NCBI GenBank assembly: GCA_020249005.1
Contig: JADCGN010000130.1
Coordinates: 1-8,504 of the forward strand
Direction of reading: 5' to 3'
DNA length: 8,504 nt
From: Alphaproteobacteria bacterium
GTDB lineage: Bacteria > Pseudomonadota > Alphaproteobacteria > UBA2136 > UBA6156
Made by a program: the position numbers and the translations under genes. Shown here in pieces: positions 1 to 5,435 of this stretch (position 1 is its first letter; each line of letters begins with the position of its first letter). The notes under the pieces were generated by a model. The model was not told where the DNA came from. It worked only from the letters and a program-made list of their open reading frames with translations, and ran no database searches.

Positions 1-1
1 A

Positions 2-220
2 GAAACTTTAATCTGGGGACTCTTAAGCATCTGTGTATTCTGCAAAGCCAATATAGATATTAAAACAGATACGAAGCATTACTTTAATTTAGGACTCAAT
101 CAGTTCTGTATTGCCGACTGGTGGGGCCTAGAAGATCACTTCCGCCCAATTGCAGTAAAACATAATCCAACAAGAGTTACGCTTCAGGGCTTAACATTTC
201 CGCCTGAAACAACCGCCTAA
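2..220 (+). CDS. 3' end of an unrecognised AT-rich gene (5' partial)
   Basis: Reading from base 2, the frame stays open for 72 codons to TAA at 218-220; the start lies left of the window, so the gene is 5' truncated. The other two forward frames and the reverse frames checked all meet stops here. By hand count only about 39% of codons end in G or C, against well above 70% in neighbouring genes, and TTA, ATA, AGA and ACA codons are common. The translated tail holds a short hydrophobic stretch near its start (LIWGLLSICVFC), then a mixed soluble-looking segment with aromatic residues (HYFNLGL, ADWWGLEDHF), and ends in PPETTA. I do not recognise a family. Its stop overlaps the stop of the facing DUF2155 gene by 4 bases. 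A 72-codon open frame could occur by chance in AT-rich DNA, so this is a moderate call; horizontal origin is inference from composition. Confidence 0.5.
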   Translation, partial: ETLIWGLLSICVFCKANIDIKTDTKHYFNLGLNQFCIADWWGLEDHFRPIAVKHNPTRVTLQGLTFPPETTA

Positions 221-879
221 TACACCCCATCCATCATATGATGCAGTTCCTGCTGCGGCGCCTCAGCCCCAGGCGCAGCCGCAGGGGGAGCAACATCAGC
301 CGGTGTCGCCTCTTGTAAAATCGGCGTGGCAGGCGTCGGGGGGGCCGCCTCGGGCGCGGTGGTGGGCGAAGCCCCACCATCCAACCCCGGGACGTAGAAC
401 GGGTCGTTATCGCCGCTGGCGCCGGTTTCCATATCCACGCCCTCAATCGGCTTGCCGCTGCGCGCCACCGGGCCGCCTTGTTTGCGCGGCTGGCTGCCGC
501 AGCCCACCAGCTGCACATCGTAGCGGGGGTGATCCAACGTGGCGATTTCGGGCAGCGTGTTGATCATCCAGCCCGCGAACCAATCGGTCCCGCGGCCGGG
601 CTCACTCACCACCAGCCAAGCGGCATCGGTGTTGGGTTGGCCGTTCAAGTTCATCACGCAACGTTCCAAGCGCAAAGCCAAAGGCCCCAAGGTTTGCGCG
701 GCCCCCGGCTGCAGCACCAAGAGCGTACGGGTGTTGGTTTGCTTATCCAACCAAAGCACGCGGGCGGCTGTGGGGTTGCTGTCGGGCGCGGGCGCAGTGG
801 TGGAGACCGTGGCTTGCGCCAGGGCCGCCGCCGCACCTGTGGATGCCAACACCAACACGCTGAACAACAGCCGTGGCAT
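217..879 (-). CDS. Secreted DUF2155-domain protein
   Basis: A 220-residue protein with a Sec signal peptide: a short basic n-region (Arg3), a hydrophobic core at about residues 4-20 and a likely cleavage site after ALA (residues 19-21), so it should be exported to the periplasm. Residues about 38-128 match DUF2155, a small domain known mainly from alphaproteobacteria: it opens with ARVLWLDKQTNTRT, contains DWFAGWMINTLPEIATLDHP and closes with YDVQLVGC. Cys74 and Cys127 sit where the family usually has its two cysteines, so a disulfide is plausible. The remaining ~90 residues are a Pro/Ala-rich, low-complexity tail, longer than I expect for the family. No enzymatic function is known to me. Its ATG shares one base with the TAA of the upstream MerR gene (TAATG), implying translational coupling. 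Its stop overlaps that of the facing left-edge frame. Confidence 0.8.
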   Translation of the reverse strand: MPRLLFSVLVLASTGAAAALAQATVSTTAPAPDSNPTAARVLWLDKQTNTRTLLVLQPGAAQTLGPLALRLERCVMNLNGQPNTDAAWLVVSEPGRGTDWFAGWMINTLPEIATLDHPRYDVQLVGCGSQPRKQGGPVARSGKPIEGVDMETGASGDNDPFYVPGLDGGASPTTAPEAAPPTPATPILQEATPADVAPPAAAPGAEAPQQELHHMMDGVY

Positions 880-1292
880 TAGGCGCGGCCCTCGGGTTCG
901 CGGCCTTCCAACGTTTGCAAGATCGCTTTGAGTTCGGCCTGCAGCATCGCGGAAGAAAGCCCCATCTGCGCGGCGATTTGGCGCGGCTTCTGCTTGGCCA
1001 ATACGGCCTGCGCGCCCTTAATGGTAAGCTTTTGCTGATACAGCAGGCTTTGGATGTGACGGGCCACGGCAGCGGCTTCCTCATGGTAGAAGCGGCGGCC
1101 GCCCGAGGCCTTCATCGGCTGCAGCACGGGGAACTTGCTTTCCCAAAAACGCAGCACGTGGGTGGCAACACCAAGCTCGGCGGCCATTTCAGCGATGGTG
1201 AGATACGCACCGGCCCGTTTGGGGGTGGGGCCGATGGCGGGTGGCGGGGCCTTCTTGCGGGCCTCCGTTGCCACAGGAGGAACCTCGGTCAT
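879..1292 (-). CDS. MerR-family transcriptional regulator
   Basis: A 137-residue DNA-binding protein. After a basic, Pro/Ala-rich N-terminal extension (residues 1-28) comes a MerR winged helix-turn-helix at about 29-72: YLTIAEMAAELGV, then LRFWESKF, then GGRRFYHEE. A helical segment continues (ARHIQSLLYQQKLTIKGAQAVL, 77-98 approximately), typical of the family's hinge and dimerisation start. It has no cysteines, so the metal-sensing type is unlikely, and there is no sizeable ligand domain. It matches the short MerR proteins commonly found directly after ihfA in alphaproteobacteria, whose target I do not know. Only 8 bases separate it from the ihfA stop, and its own TAA overlaps the DUF2155 ATG. 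No clear Shine-Dalgarno precedes the ATG at 1292; coupling to ihfA translation may serve. An in-frame GTG six codons further in is an alternative start. Confidence 0.88.
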   Translation of the reverse strand: MTEVPPVATEARKKAPPPAIGPTPKRAGAYLTIAEMAAELGVATHVLRFWESKFPVLQPMKASGGRRFYHEEAAAVARHIQSLLYQQKLTIKGAQAVLAKQKPRQIAAQMGLSSAMLQAELKAILQTLEGREPEGRA

Positions 1293-1300
1293 AGGGGCGG

Positions 1301-1603
1301 CTACTTCGGCGCCTTACCGTTGACGCGGTCCTTCAAAATGTGGCTGGCGCGGAAGGTCAGCACCTTGCGCGGGGTGATCGGCACCTCCACCCCGGTCTTG
1401 GGGTTGCGGCCCATCCGCTGGCGCTTGCTGCGCACCGAAAAGTTGCCGAAGGTGGAGAGCTTCACGGTTTCGCCCTTTTCCAGCGTCTTGGAAAGCTCTT
1501 CAAACACTTCATCCACCAGCTGCTGGGCGGCTTTACGGGTCAGGCCCACTTCGGCGTACACCGCTTCGGCCAGGTCCATCCGGGTCAAGGTTTTTTCCGA
1601 CAT
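1301..1603 (-). CDS. ihfA: Integration host factor subunit alpha
   Basis: A 100-residue HU/IHF-family nucleoid protein. Together with IHF-beta (not in this window) it binds specific DNA sites in the minor groove and bends them sharply, serving recombination, replication and transcription. Seen in the sequence: TLTRMDLAEAVY at the N-terminus as in alphaproteobacterial IHF-alpha, the dimerisation helices, the sheet segment KLSTFGNFSVR (about 48-58), and the DNA-intercalating beta-arm RNPKTGVEVPI (66-76) with Pro68 at the tip. The C-terminal helix HILKDRVN is also typical. Length fits the family. The frame is open to a TTG at 1621, but that TTG abuts a strong Shine-Dalgarno (AGGGGGAG, about 7 nt before the ATG), so the ATG at 1603 is chosen. 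It is the first gene of the ihfA-merR-DUF2155 block. The usual alphaproteobacterial partners plsX and fabH are not upstream; tRNA-Asp is there instead. Confidence 0.95.
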   Translation of the reverse strand: MSEKTLTRMDLAEAVYAEVGLTRKAAQQLVDEVFEELSKTLEKGETVKLSTFGNFSVRSKRQRMGRNPKTGVEVPITPRKVLTFRASHILKDRVNGKAPK

Positions 1604-1646
1604 CGTCGCACTCCCCCTCAATCAATCTCCCCGCAACGTTACGGGT

Positions 1647-1665
1647 TCTTGCTGAAATAGCAAGA
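1647..1665. repeat. Inverted repeat in the ihfA leader
   Basis: A perfect 7-bp inverted repeat, TCTTGCT / AGCAAGA, around a 5-base GAAAT spacer, lies 44-62 bases upstream of the ihfA ATG. In the ihfA transcript it would form a small hairpin not followed by a U run, so it is not a terminator in that direction. It could be a leader hairpin or a protein-binding site. No convincing -35/-10 pair was found around it. Confidence 0.4.
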
Positions 1666-1734
1666 GAAATTTTATTTCCTTGGCGCCAATTCGGCACCTT
1701 TTGCAATGCCGCAGCGGTGGCTGGTTTACATTAC

Positions 1735-1811
1735 TGGCGGAAGCGACGGGACTCGAACCCGCGACCCTCGGCGTGACAAGCCGATACTCTAACCAACTGA
1801 GCTACGCCTCC
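1735..1811 (-). tRNA. tRNA-Asp (anticodon GUC)
   Basis: The reverse strand folds as a complete 77-nt cloverleaf. The acceptor stem GGAGGCG pairs with CGCTTCC (one G-U), followed by discriminator G and an encoded CCA at 1737-1735. The D arm reads AGCTCAGTTGGTTAGAG. The anticodon stem TCGGC/GCCGA encloses the loop TTGTCAC, giving anticodon GTC (bases 1777-1775), which reads Asp codons. The T arm carries GGTTCGAGTCC. G at position 73 is the expected identity element for tRNA-Asp. It lies between recA and ihfA on the same strand, with its own promoter just upstream. No clear intrinsic terminator follows. Confidence 0.97.
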
Positions 1812-1826
1812 GCGCGTAACGAGCCG

Positions 1827-1855
1827 CTTATAGAGTGCCCACGCGGGGTGGTCAA
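1827..1855 (-). promoter_or_regulatory. Sigma70-type promoter of tRNA-Asp
   Basis: On the reverse strand a -35 element TTGACC (1855-1850) and a -10 element TATAAG (1832-1827) are spaced by exactly 17 bases. Each matches consensus at 5 of 6 positions. The -10 ends 15 bases before the mature 5' end of tRNA-Asp, which places the start site about 8 bases upstream of the tRNA, a normal short leader. Confidence 0.75.
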
Positions 1856-1895
1856 GCCCAGTCAGGCCATTTAAGCAAGATTCCGCGGCGAAAAT

Positions 1896-2957
1896 TTAGG
1901 CCGCCTCGTCGCTCGCCCCACCGCTGATTTCCGGCATGCCGCCCTTGGCACGGATTTCCGCCTCGATGCTGACCATCACGGCCGGATTGTCGCGCAGGTA
2001 CTGCTTGCTGTTTTCACGGCCTTGGCCAATCCGTTCACCCTTGTAGCTGAACCATGCGCCGGCCTTTTCAATCACGCCGCGGGCCACGCCCAAGTCCACC
2101 ACCTCGCCGGTGCGGGAAATCCCCTCACCATACATAATGTCGAACACCGCCTCGCGGAACGGCGGGGCCACCTTGTTCTTCACCACCTTCACGCGGGTGG
2201 TGTTGCCCACAATTTCTTCGCCGTTCTTGATCGACCCCGTACGGCGGATATCCATCCGCACGCTGGCATAGAACTTCAACGCGTTGCCTCCGGTGGTGGT
2301 TTCGGGGTTGCCGAACATCACGCCAATCTTCATGCGGATCTGGTTAATGAAGATCACCATGCAGTTGCTGCGGGAAATGGTGCCCGTCAGTTTTCGCAAC
2401 GCTTGGCTCATCAGGCGTGCGTGCAGGCCCACGTGGCTGTCGCCCATTTCGCCTTCAATTTCGGCTTTGGGGGTCAGGGCCGCCACGCTGTCCACCACCA
2501 CCACATCCACCGCGCCGCTGCTGACCAGTGTGTTGCAGATTTCAAGGGCCTGCTCGCCGTTATCGGGCTGGCTGACCAGCAGACCATCCAGGTTTACCCC
2601 CAGCTTGCGGGCATAGTCGGTATCGAGCGCGTGCTCGGCATCGATGAAGGCACACGTGCCGCCCTGCTTTTGCGCCTCGGCAATCACCTGCAGCGTCAGC
2701 GTCGTCTTCCCGCTGCTTTCCGGCCCGTAGATTTCAATAATCCGCCCCTTCGGCAAACCGCCTACCCCCAACGCCATATCCAGGCCCAGGCTGCCGGTGC
2801 TCACCACCTCCACGTTCTTTTCCACCGCGTCGGCGGAAAGCGAAAGGATGCTCCCCTTACCAAAGCTCTTTTCAATCTGGGCCAATGCGGCTTCCAACGC
2901 CTTGTTGCGGGCGGCGGATTCATTGGCGGCGGTTTTGGCGGAATCTTTGGTGGCCAT
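1896..2957 (-). CDS. recA: Recombinase RecA
   Basis: A 353-residue RecA, normal length. It polymerises on single-stranded DNA with ATP, drives homologous strand exchange, and promotes LexA self-cleavage in the SOS response. Visible in order: N-terminal helix region with NKALEAALAQIEKSFGKGSI (19-38), Walker A GPESSGKT (78-85), the catalytic-glutamate region FIDAEHALD (104-112), Walker B DVVVVD (151-156), loop L1 region EIEGEMGDSHVG (166-177), and the signature around loop L2, NQIRMKIGVMFGNPETTTGG (205-224). The C-terminal part reads GRENSKQYLRDNP, and the protein ends in a short acidic tail. The ATG at 2957 fits the family N-terminus; a purine-rich GAGAGAAAG lies upstream as a modest ribosome site. 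No recX follows; tRNA-Asp comes next. The DNA immediately upstream holds a promoter-like pair and a palindrome, described separately. Confidence 0.99.
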   Translation of the reverse strand: MATKDSAKTAANESAARNKALEAALAQIEKSFGKGSILSLSADAVEKNVEVVSTGSLGLDMALGVGGLPKGRIIEIYGPESSGKTTLTLQVIAEAQKQGGTCAFIDAEHALDTDYARKLGVNLDGLLVSQPDNGEQALEICNTLVSSGAVDVVVVDSVAALTPKAEIEGEMGDSHVGLHARLMSQALRKLTGTISRSNCMVIFINQIRMKIGVMFGNPETTTGGNALKFYASVRMDIRRTGSIKNGEEIVGNTTRVKVVKNKVAPPFREAVFDIMYGEGISRTGEVVDLGVARGVIEKAGAWFSYKGERIGQGRENSKQYLRDNPAVMVSIEAEIRAKGGMPEISGGASDEAA

Positions 2958-2983
2958 CGGTCAGCTTTCTCTCGGTTAATCCA

Positions 2984-3000
2984 AACAATGAATTCATGTT
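2984..3000. promoter_or_regulatory. Palindromic operator candidate upstream of recA
   Basis: AACAATGAATTCATGTT has matching outer half-sites (AACA/TGTT) and contains a perfect 10-bp palindrome, ATGAATTCAT (2988-2997). It begins 26 bases before the recA ATG and overlaps the proposed recA -10 element, a position suitable for repression. It is neither the GTTC-N7-GTTC (GAAC-N7-GAAC) box known from many alphaproteobacteria nor the CTGT-N8-ACAG box of E. coli. Its role is inferred from position only. Confidence 0.35.
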
Positions 3001-3023
3001 ACATAAATCAAAGCGGGTGGCAA
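2996..3023 (-). promoter_or_regulatory. Candidate recA promoter
   Basis: On the reverse strand TTGCCA (3023-3018; 5 of 6 matches to TTGACA) is followed after 16 bases by TAACAT (3001-2996; 4 of 6 matches to TATAAT). The -10 ends 38 bases before the recA ATG, giving a leader of about 30 nt. This is the most promoter-like pair close to recA, but the -10 match is only fair. Confidence 0.4.
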
Positions 3024-3126
3024 GGGGAAAGTTTCAGCCTGCTTAAATCCGCGTCACCCCAGCCGTATATGCCCCCTATCGCACCTGCTTAAGGAGCCTC
3101 TTCACTCTTTGGATGCATCTTGATCA

Positions 3127-3132
3127 TATAAT
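3127..3132 (+). promoter_or_regulatory. Perfect TATAAT box, possible promoter of the STAS-phosphatase operon
   Basis: A perfect -10 hexamer TATAAT lies 125 bases before the STAS gene ATG. No good -35 hexamer sits 16-18 bases upstream (the sequence there is ACTCTT), so if it is used, an activator may help. It implies a leader of about 115-120 nt. The rest of the 300-bp recA/STAS intergenic region contains no gene that I can see. Confidence 0.3.
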
Positions 3133-3257
3133 CTTACGTCCGATCACCGTTGCTTGGCCTCGACAAGGGGTGGCAGCGTTTTCACAGCGCGCAACCTAAG
3201 GTTGTAGACAGCCCCCCAACCGCCCGGCAGCTTGGCCAGGAGAGGAGCCAATAGCCC

Positions 3258-3599
3258 ATGCAACTGTTCATTCTTTCTCCGGCCATCTTGGCGTTGCGGC
3301 TGCCCTCCAGCTTTGGCGCAGCACAGGCCGGGGCCTTTCGCGACAGCATCCGCAAAGCCCTGATGCGGGCCCCGCGCGAGCTGCTGATTGATTGCAGTCA
3401 ACTCAGCTACATCGACTCCACCGGCCTGGGGCTGCTGGCTCTCGCCCAAGGTGAGGCCACCCGGGTGGCCAGCCAGGTGAAGCTTGCCAACGTGATGAAC
3501 ACCCATGTGCAAAATCTGCTGGAGCTGATGCAGTATCAGCAGCTGTTCCCGCTGGTGCGGCACACCATTCCCAACCATGCCGAATTGGTGACCGCATGA
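3258..3599 (+). CDS. STAS-domain anti-sigma-factor-antagonist-like protein
   Basis: A 113-residue single-domain STAS protein of the SpoIIAA/RsbV type. Such proteins switch partners: unphosphorylated, they bind an anti-sigma or other target protein; phosphorylation on a conserved serine releases it. The diagnostic stretch is LLIDCSQLSYIDSTGLGLLA (42-61). Ser54 in DSTGLG aligns with the phosphorylated serine of SpoIIAA (Ser58). The expected alpha/beta pattern surrounds it, and no membrane segment is present. The ATG at 3258 has a good Shine-Dalgarno (GGAGAGGAG, ending 10 bases upstream). The gene ends in ATGA, overlapping the start of the kinase/phosphatase gene, so the two are surely co-translated and the next protein is its likely modifier. 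Its downstream target is not in this window. A small inverted repeat (CAACC-TAA-GGTTG, 3192-3204) lies in its leader. Confidence 0.88.
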   Translation: MQLFILSPAILALRLPSSFGAAQAGAFRDSIRKALMRAPRELLIDCSQLSYIDSTGLGLLALAQGEATRVASQVKLANVMNTHVQNLLELMQYQQLFPLVRHTIPNHAELVTA

Positions 3600-5425
3600 G
3601 CACCATCCCCCGCCGCCTGTTGCCGCTGGCCACCACCACCGCCCTGCCCGGGATTGGCCAGTGTGAGGATTATGAGGGCCTGCTCGCCGCACTGAGCAGC
3701 GGCAGCAAACAAATTTTGGCCGGGCGCTCAATTGGCGAGCTGGCCGCCATGTTGCCGATTCCACATAAAAGTGACGTGCTGCAGTTGGTGGCCGAAGGCC
3801 GCCTGGTACACGGCGAAAAGGCCGCCGCCGACTTAGCCCACGCGCTGAGCCTGCGGGTGCAACTGAGCACCGATGACCTCCCCAAATTGCGCCTGGTGCT
3901 GGCCGAGCTGCTGCAAAATGCGGTGGAACACGGCAACTTGGGATTTGGCCAAGCCCGCCAAGATAGCGGCCGCAGCCTCGATGACTTTGTCAATTATCAC
4001 GCCAACCTCACCGAACACTTGGCCGGGCCGCTGGGGCGGATTCCCGTCCGCCTTTCCTGCCGCGCACAACAGGGGCACCTGATTGTGGAACTGGAAGATC
4101 GCGGCCTGGGCTTTCGGGTGCGGGAAGTGACGCAACGGCAGCTGCAAACCGTGAGCGCCACCGGCCGTGGCATCGGGCTCATTCATGATATCTTGGCTGG
4201 CAACCTGTGGTACGATGCCGGCGGCCGCGTGGTGCGCTTCAGCCTACCCTTGCAGGCAACTGCCACCCCACCAACCCCCACCACGCTGCGCGCCAAGGCC
4301 AAAGTGTTGGCCTGGGCGGGCAACAGCACCCGGGTGCCGCAACTGACCCGGCTGGGGCGCATGGCCGGCGTGCAGCGGCTGGAAGTGACCACCAGCCTGC
4401 GCACGCTGCAGGAGCAGGCCGGCAACCAGCAACTGATTTTACTGGACGCCCACACCGCCAACTTTGCCAACCTGGCCTACACCTTGGGCGATTTGCAGCG
4501 CGACCACCCCCAATTGCCGGTCTTGCTCATCACCCAACAGGCTTCGGCCGCCTTGCATCAGCTGGTGCTCAGCTTTCCGCAGGTGGATTTATGGGAAGGC
4601 CAGACCGACCACGCCAGCCTGGCTTTGCGGCTGGAGCGGATGGTGCAGCAACGCGCCAACCTGCAAGAAACCCATCGCCTGAGCGAGCTGCAGCGCACCG
4701 AGATTGAGCGCACCCGCATCTTCCAACAAGAGATGATGCCCAAGGCCAGCACGCTTTCGGCGATGGCACAGGATTACGGCGTGCAGCTGGCTGCCAGCTA
4801 CGTAGGGTGCGACACCTTGGCGGGTGACTACTGGACAATTGCCGCCGCCGGGCCCGACCACTTGGCCTTTGGCGTGATGGACTTTACCGGCCACGGACTG
4901 CGGGCCGCCATGAACACCGTGCAACTGCACGCACTGCTGAAAACCGAATGGCATTTGGCCGACCCGGTGGAAATCGCCAGCCACCTGAATGCCAACTTAC
5001 ACCAACTGCTGGGCCCAGGCTGTTACGCCGCCTACGTGTACGGCGTGTTGAACAGCCGCACCGGCGAACTGCGCTACTGCGCGGGCGGTGCCCCCGCCAT
5101 GCTGCGCAAGAGCCGGGGCGGCGGGCTGAAAGAGCTACCCTGCAACGGCTTGCCGCTGGGGTTGACACCCAAGCTTACGCCCACGCTGCGCCAAGGGTAC
5201 TTGGATGAAGGCGAATCGCTGCTGGTGGTGAGCGATGCCCTGACCGACGCCCCACACCATAACGGGACCCGCTGGGGCCCCGAAGGATTGGCCGAAGCCT
5301 GGCGTACCATCCCGCCCGCGATGAAAGCCCGCAATGCCCTGCAAGCTTTGCTTGACACCTTCCATAAAACCGTGAAGCGCCCCGTCCCCGATGATTTGAC
5401 CGCCTTGATCCTCAAGCGGCCTTAA
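3596..5425 (+). CDS. Fused GHKL ATPase - receiver-like - SpoIIE/PP2C phosphatase
   Basis: A 609-residue soluble signalling protein with three parts. (1) About 95-220: a GHKL ATPase like anti-sigma kinases, with N-box ELLQNAVEHGN (Asn108), G1 box DRGLGF (168-173) and G2 box GRGIGL (190-195). (2) About 234-352: a receiver-like fold; Asp284 in LILLDAH sits at the phospho-acceptor position, but the acidic pair of strand 1 and the conserved Lys are not evident, so it is probably degenerate. A helical linker (about 345-378) follows. (3) About 380-609: a SpoIIE/PP2C phosphatase with metal-binding Asp411 (GDYW), Asp429 (MDFTGHG), Asp547/Asp551 (SDALTD) and Asp599/Asp600 (DDLTALIL). Kinase and phosphatase thus look intact on one chain. 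The likely substrate is Ser54 of the STAS protein, whose stop overlaps this start (ATGA). Fused regulators of this kind usually run receiver, PP2C, ATPase; here the ATPase is first. Confidence 0.87.
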   Translation: MSTIPRRLLPLATTTALPGIGQCEDYEGLLAALSSGSKQILAGRSIGELAAMLPIPHKSDVLQLVAEGRLVHGEKAAADLAHALSLRVQLSTDDLPKLRLVLAELLQNAVEHGNLGFGQARQDSGRSLDDFVNYHANLTEHLAGPLGRIPVRLSCRAQQGHLIVELEDRGLGFRVREVTQRQLQTVSATGRGIGLIHDILAGNLWYDAGGRVVRFSLPLQATATPPTPTTLRAKAKVLAWAGNSTRVPQLTRLGRMAGVQRLEVTTSLRTLQEQAGNQQLILLDAHTANFANLAYTLGDLQRDHPQLPVLLITQQASAALHQLVLSFPQVDLWEGQTDHASLALRLERMVQQRANLQETHRLSELQRTEIERTRIFQQEMMPKASTLSAMAQDYGVQLAASYVGCDTLAGDYWTIAAAGPDHLAFGVMDFTGHGLRAAMNTVQLHALLKTEWHLADPVEIASHLNANLHQLLGPGCYAAYVYGVLNSRTGELRYCAGGAPAMLRKSRGGGLKELPCNGLPLGLTPKLTPTLRQGYLDEGESLLVVSDALTDAPHHNGTRWGPEGLAEAWRTIPPAMKARNALQALLDTFHKTVKRPVPDDLTALILKRP

Positions 5426-5435
5426 GGGCAAAAGG

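Noticed and set aside
1682..1702. GGCGCC-AATTC-GGCACC-TTTT as a terminator downstream of tRNA-Asp
   Set aside because: In the tRNA direction the hairpin (with one G-U pair) is preceded by A residues and not followed by a U run; on the + strand the stem has a C-A mismatch and no rightward gene to end.
1680..1874. Rightward 64-codon frame with the peptide ATGLEPATLGVTSRYSNQLS
   Set aside because: It is the complement of tRNA-Asp read as protein, a well-known spurious annotation; the strand carries no independent gene signal.
2022..3092. Long 356-codon rightward frame opposite recA
   Set aside because: It is an antisense shadow of the high-GC recA gene: His/Gly/Ala-rich, no recognisable domain, and recA is certain.
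3144..3764. Leftward 206-codon frame covering the STAS gene and its leader
   Set aside because: It overlaps the well-supported STAS gene antisense; Gly/Gln/His-rich with no family features.
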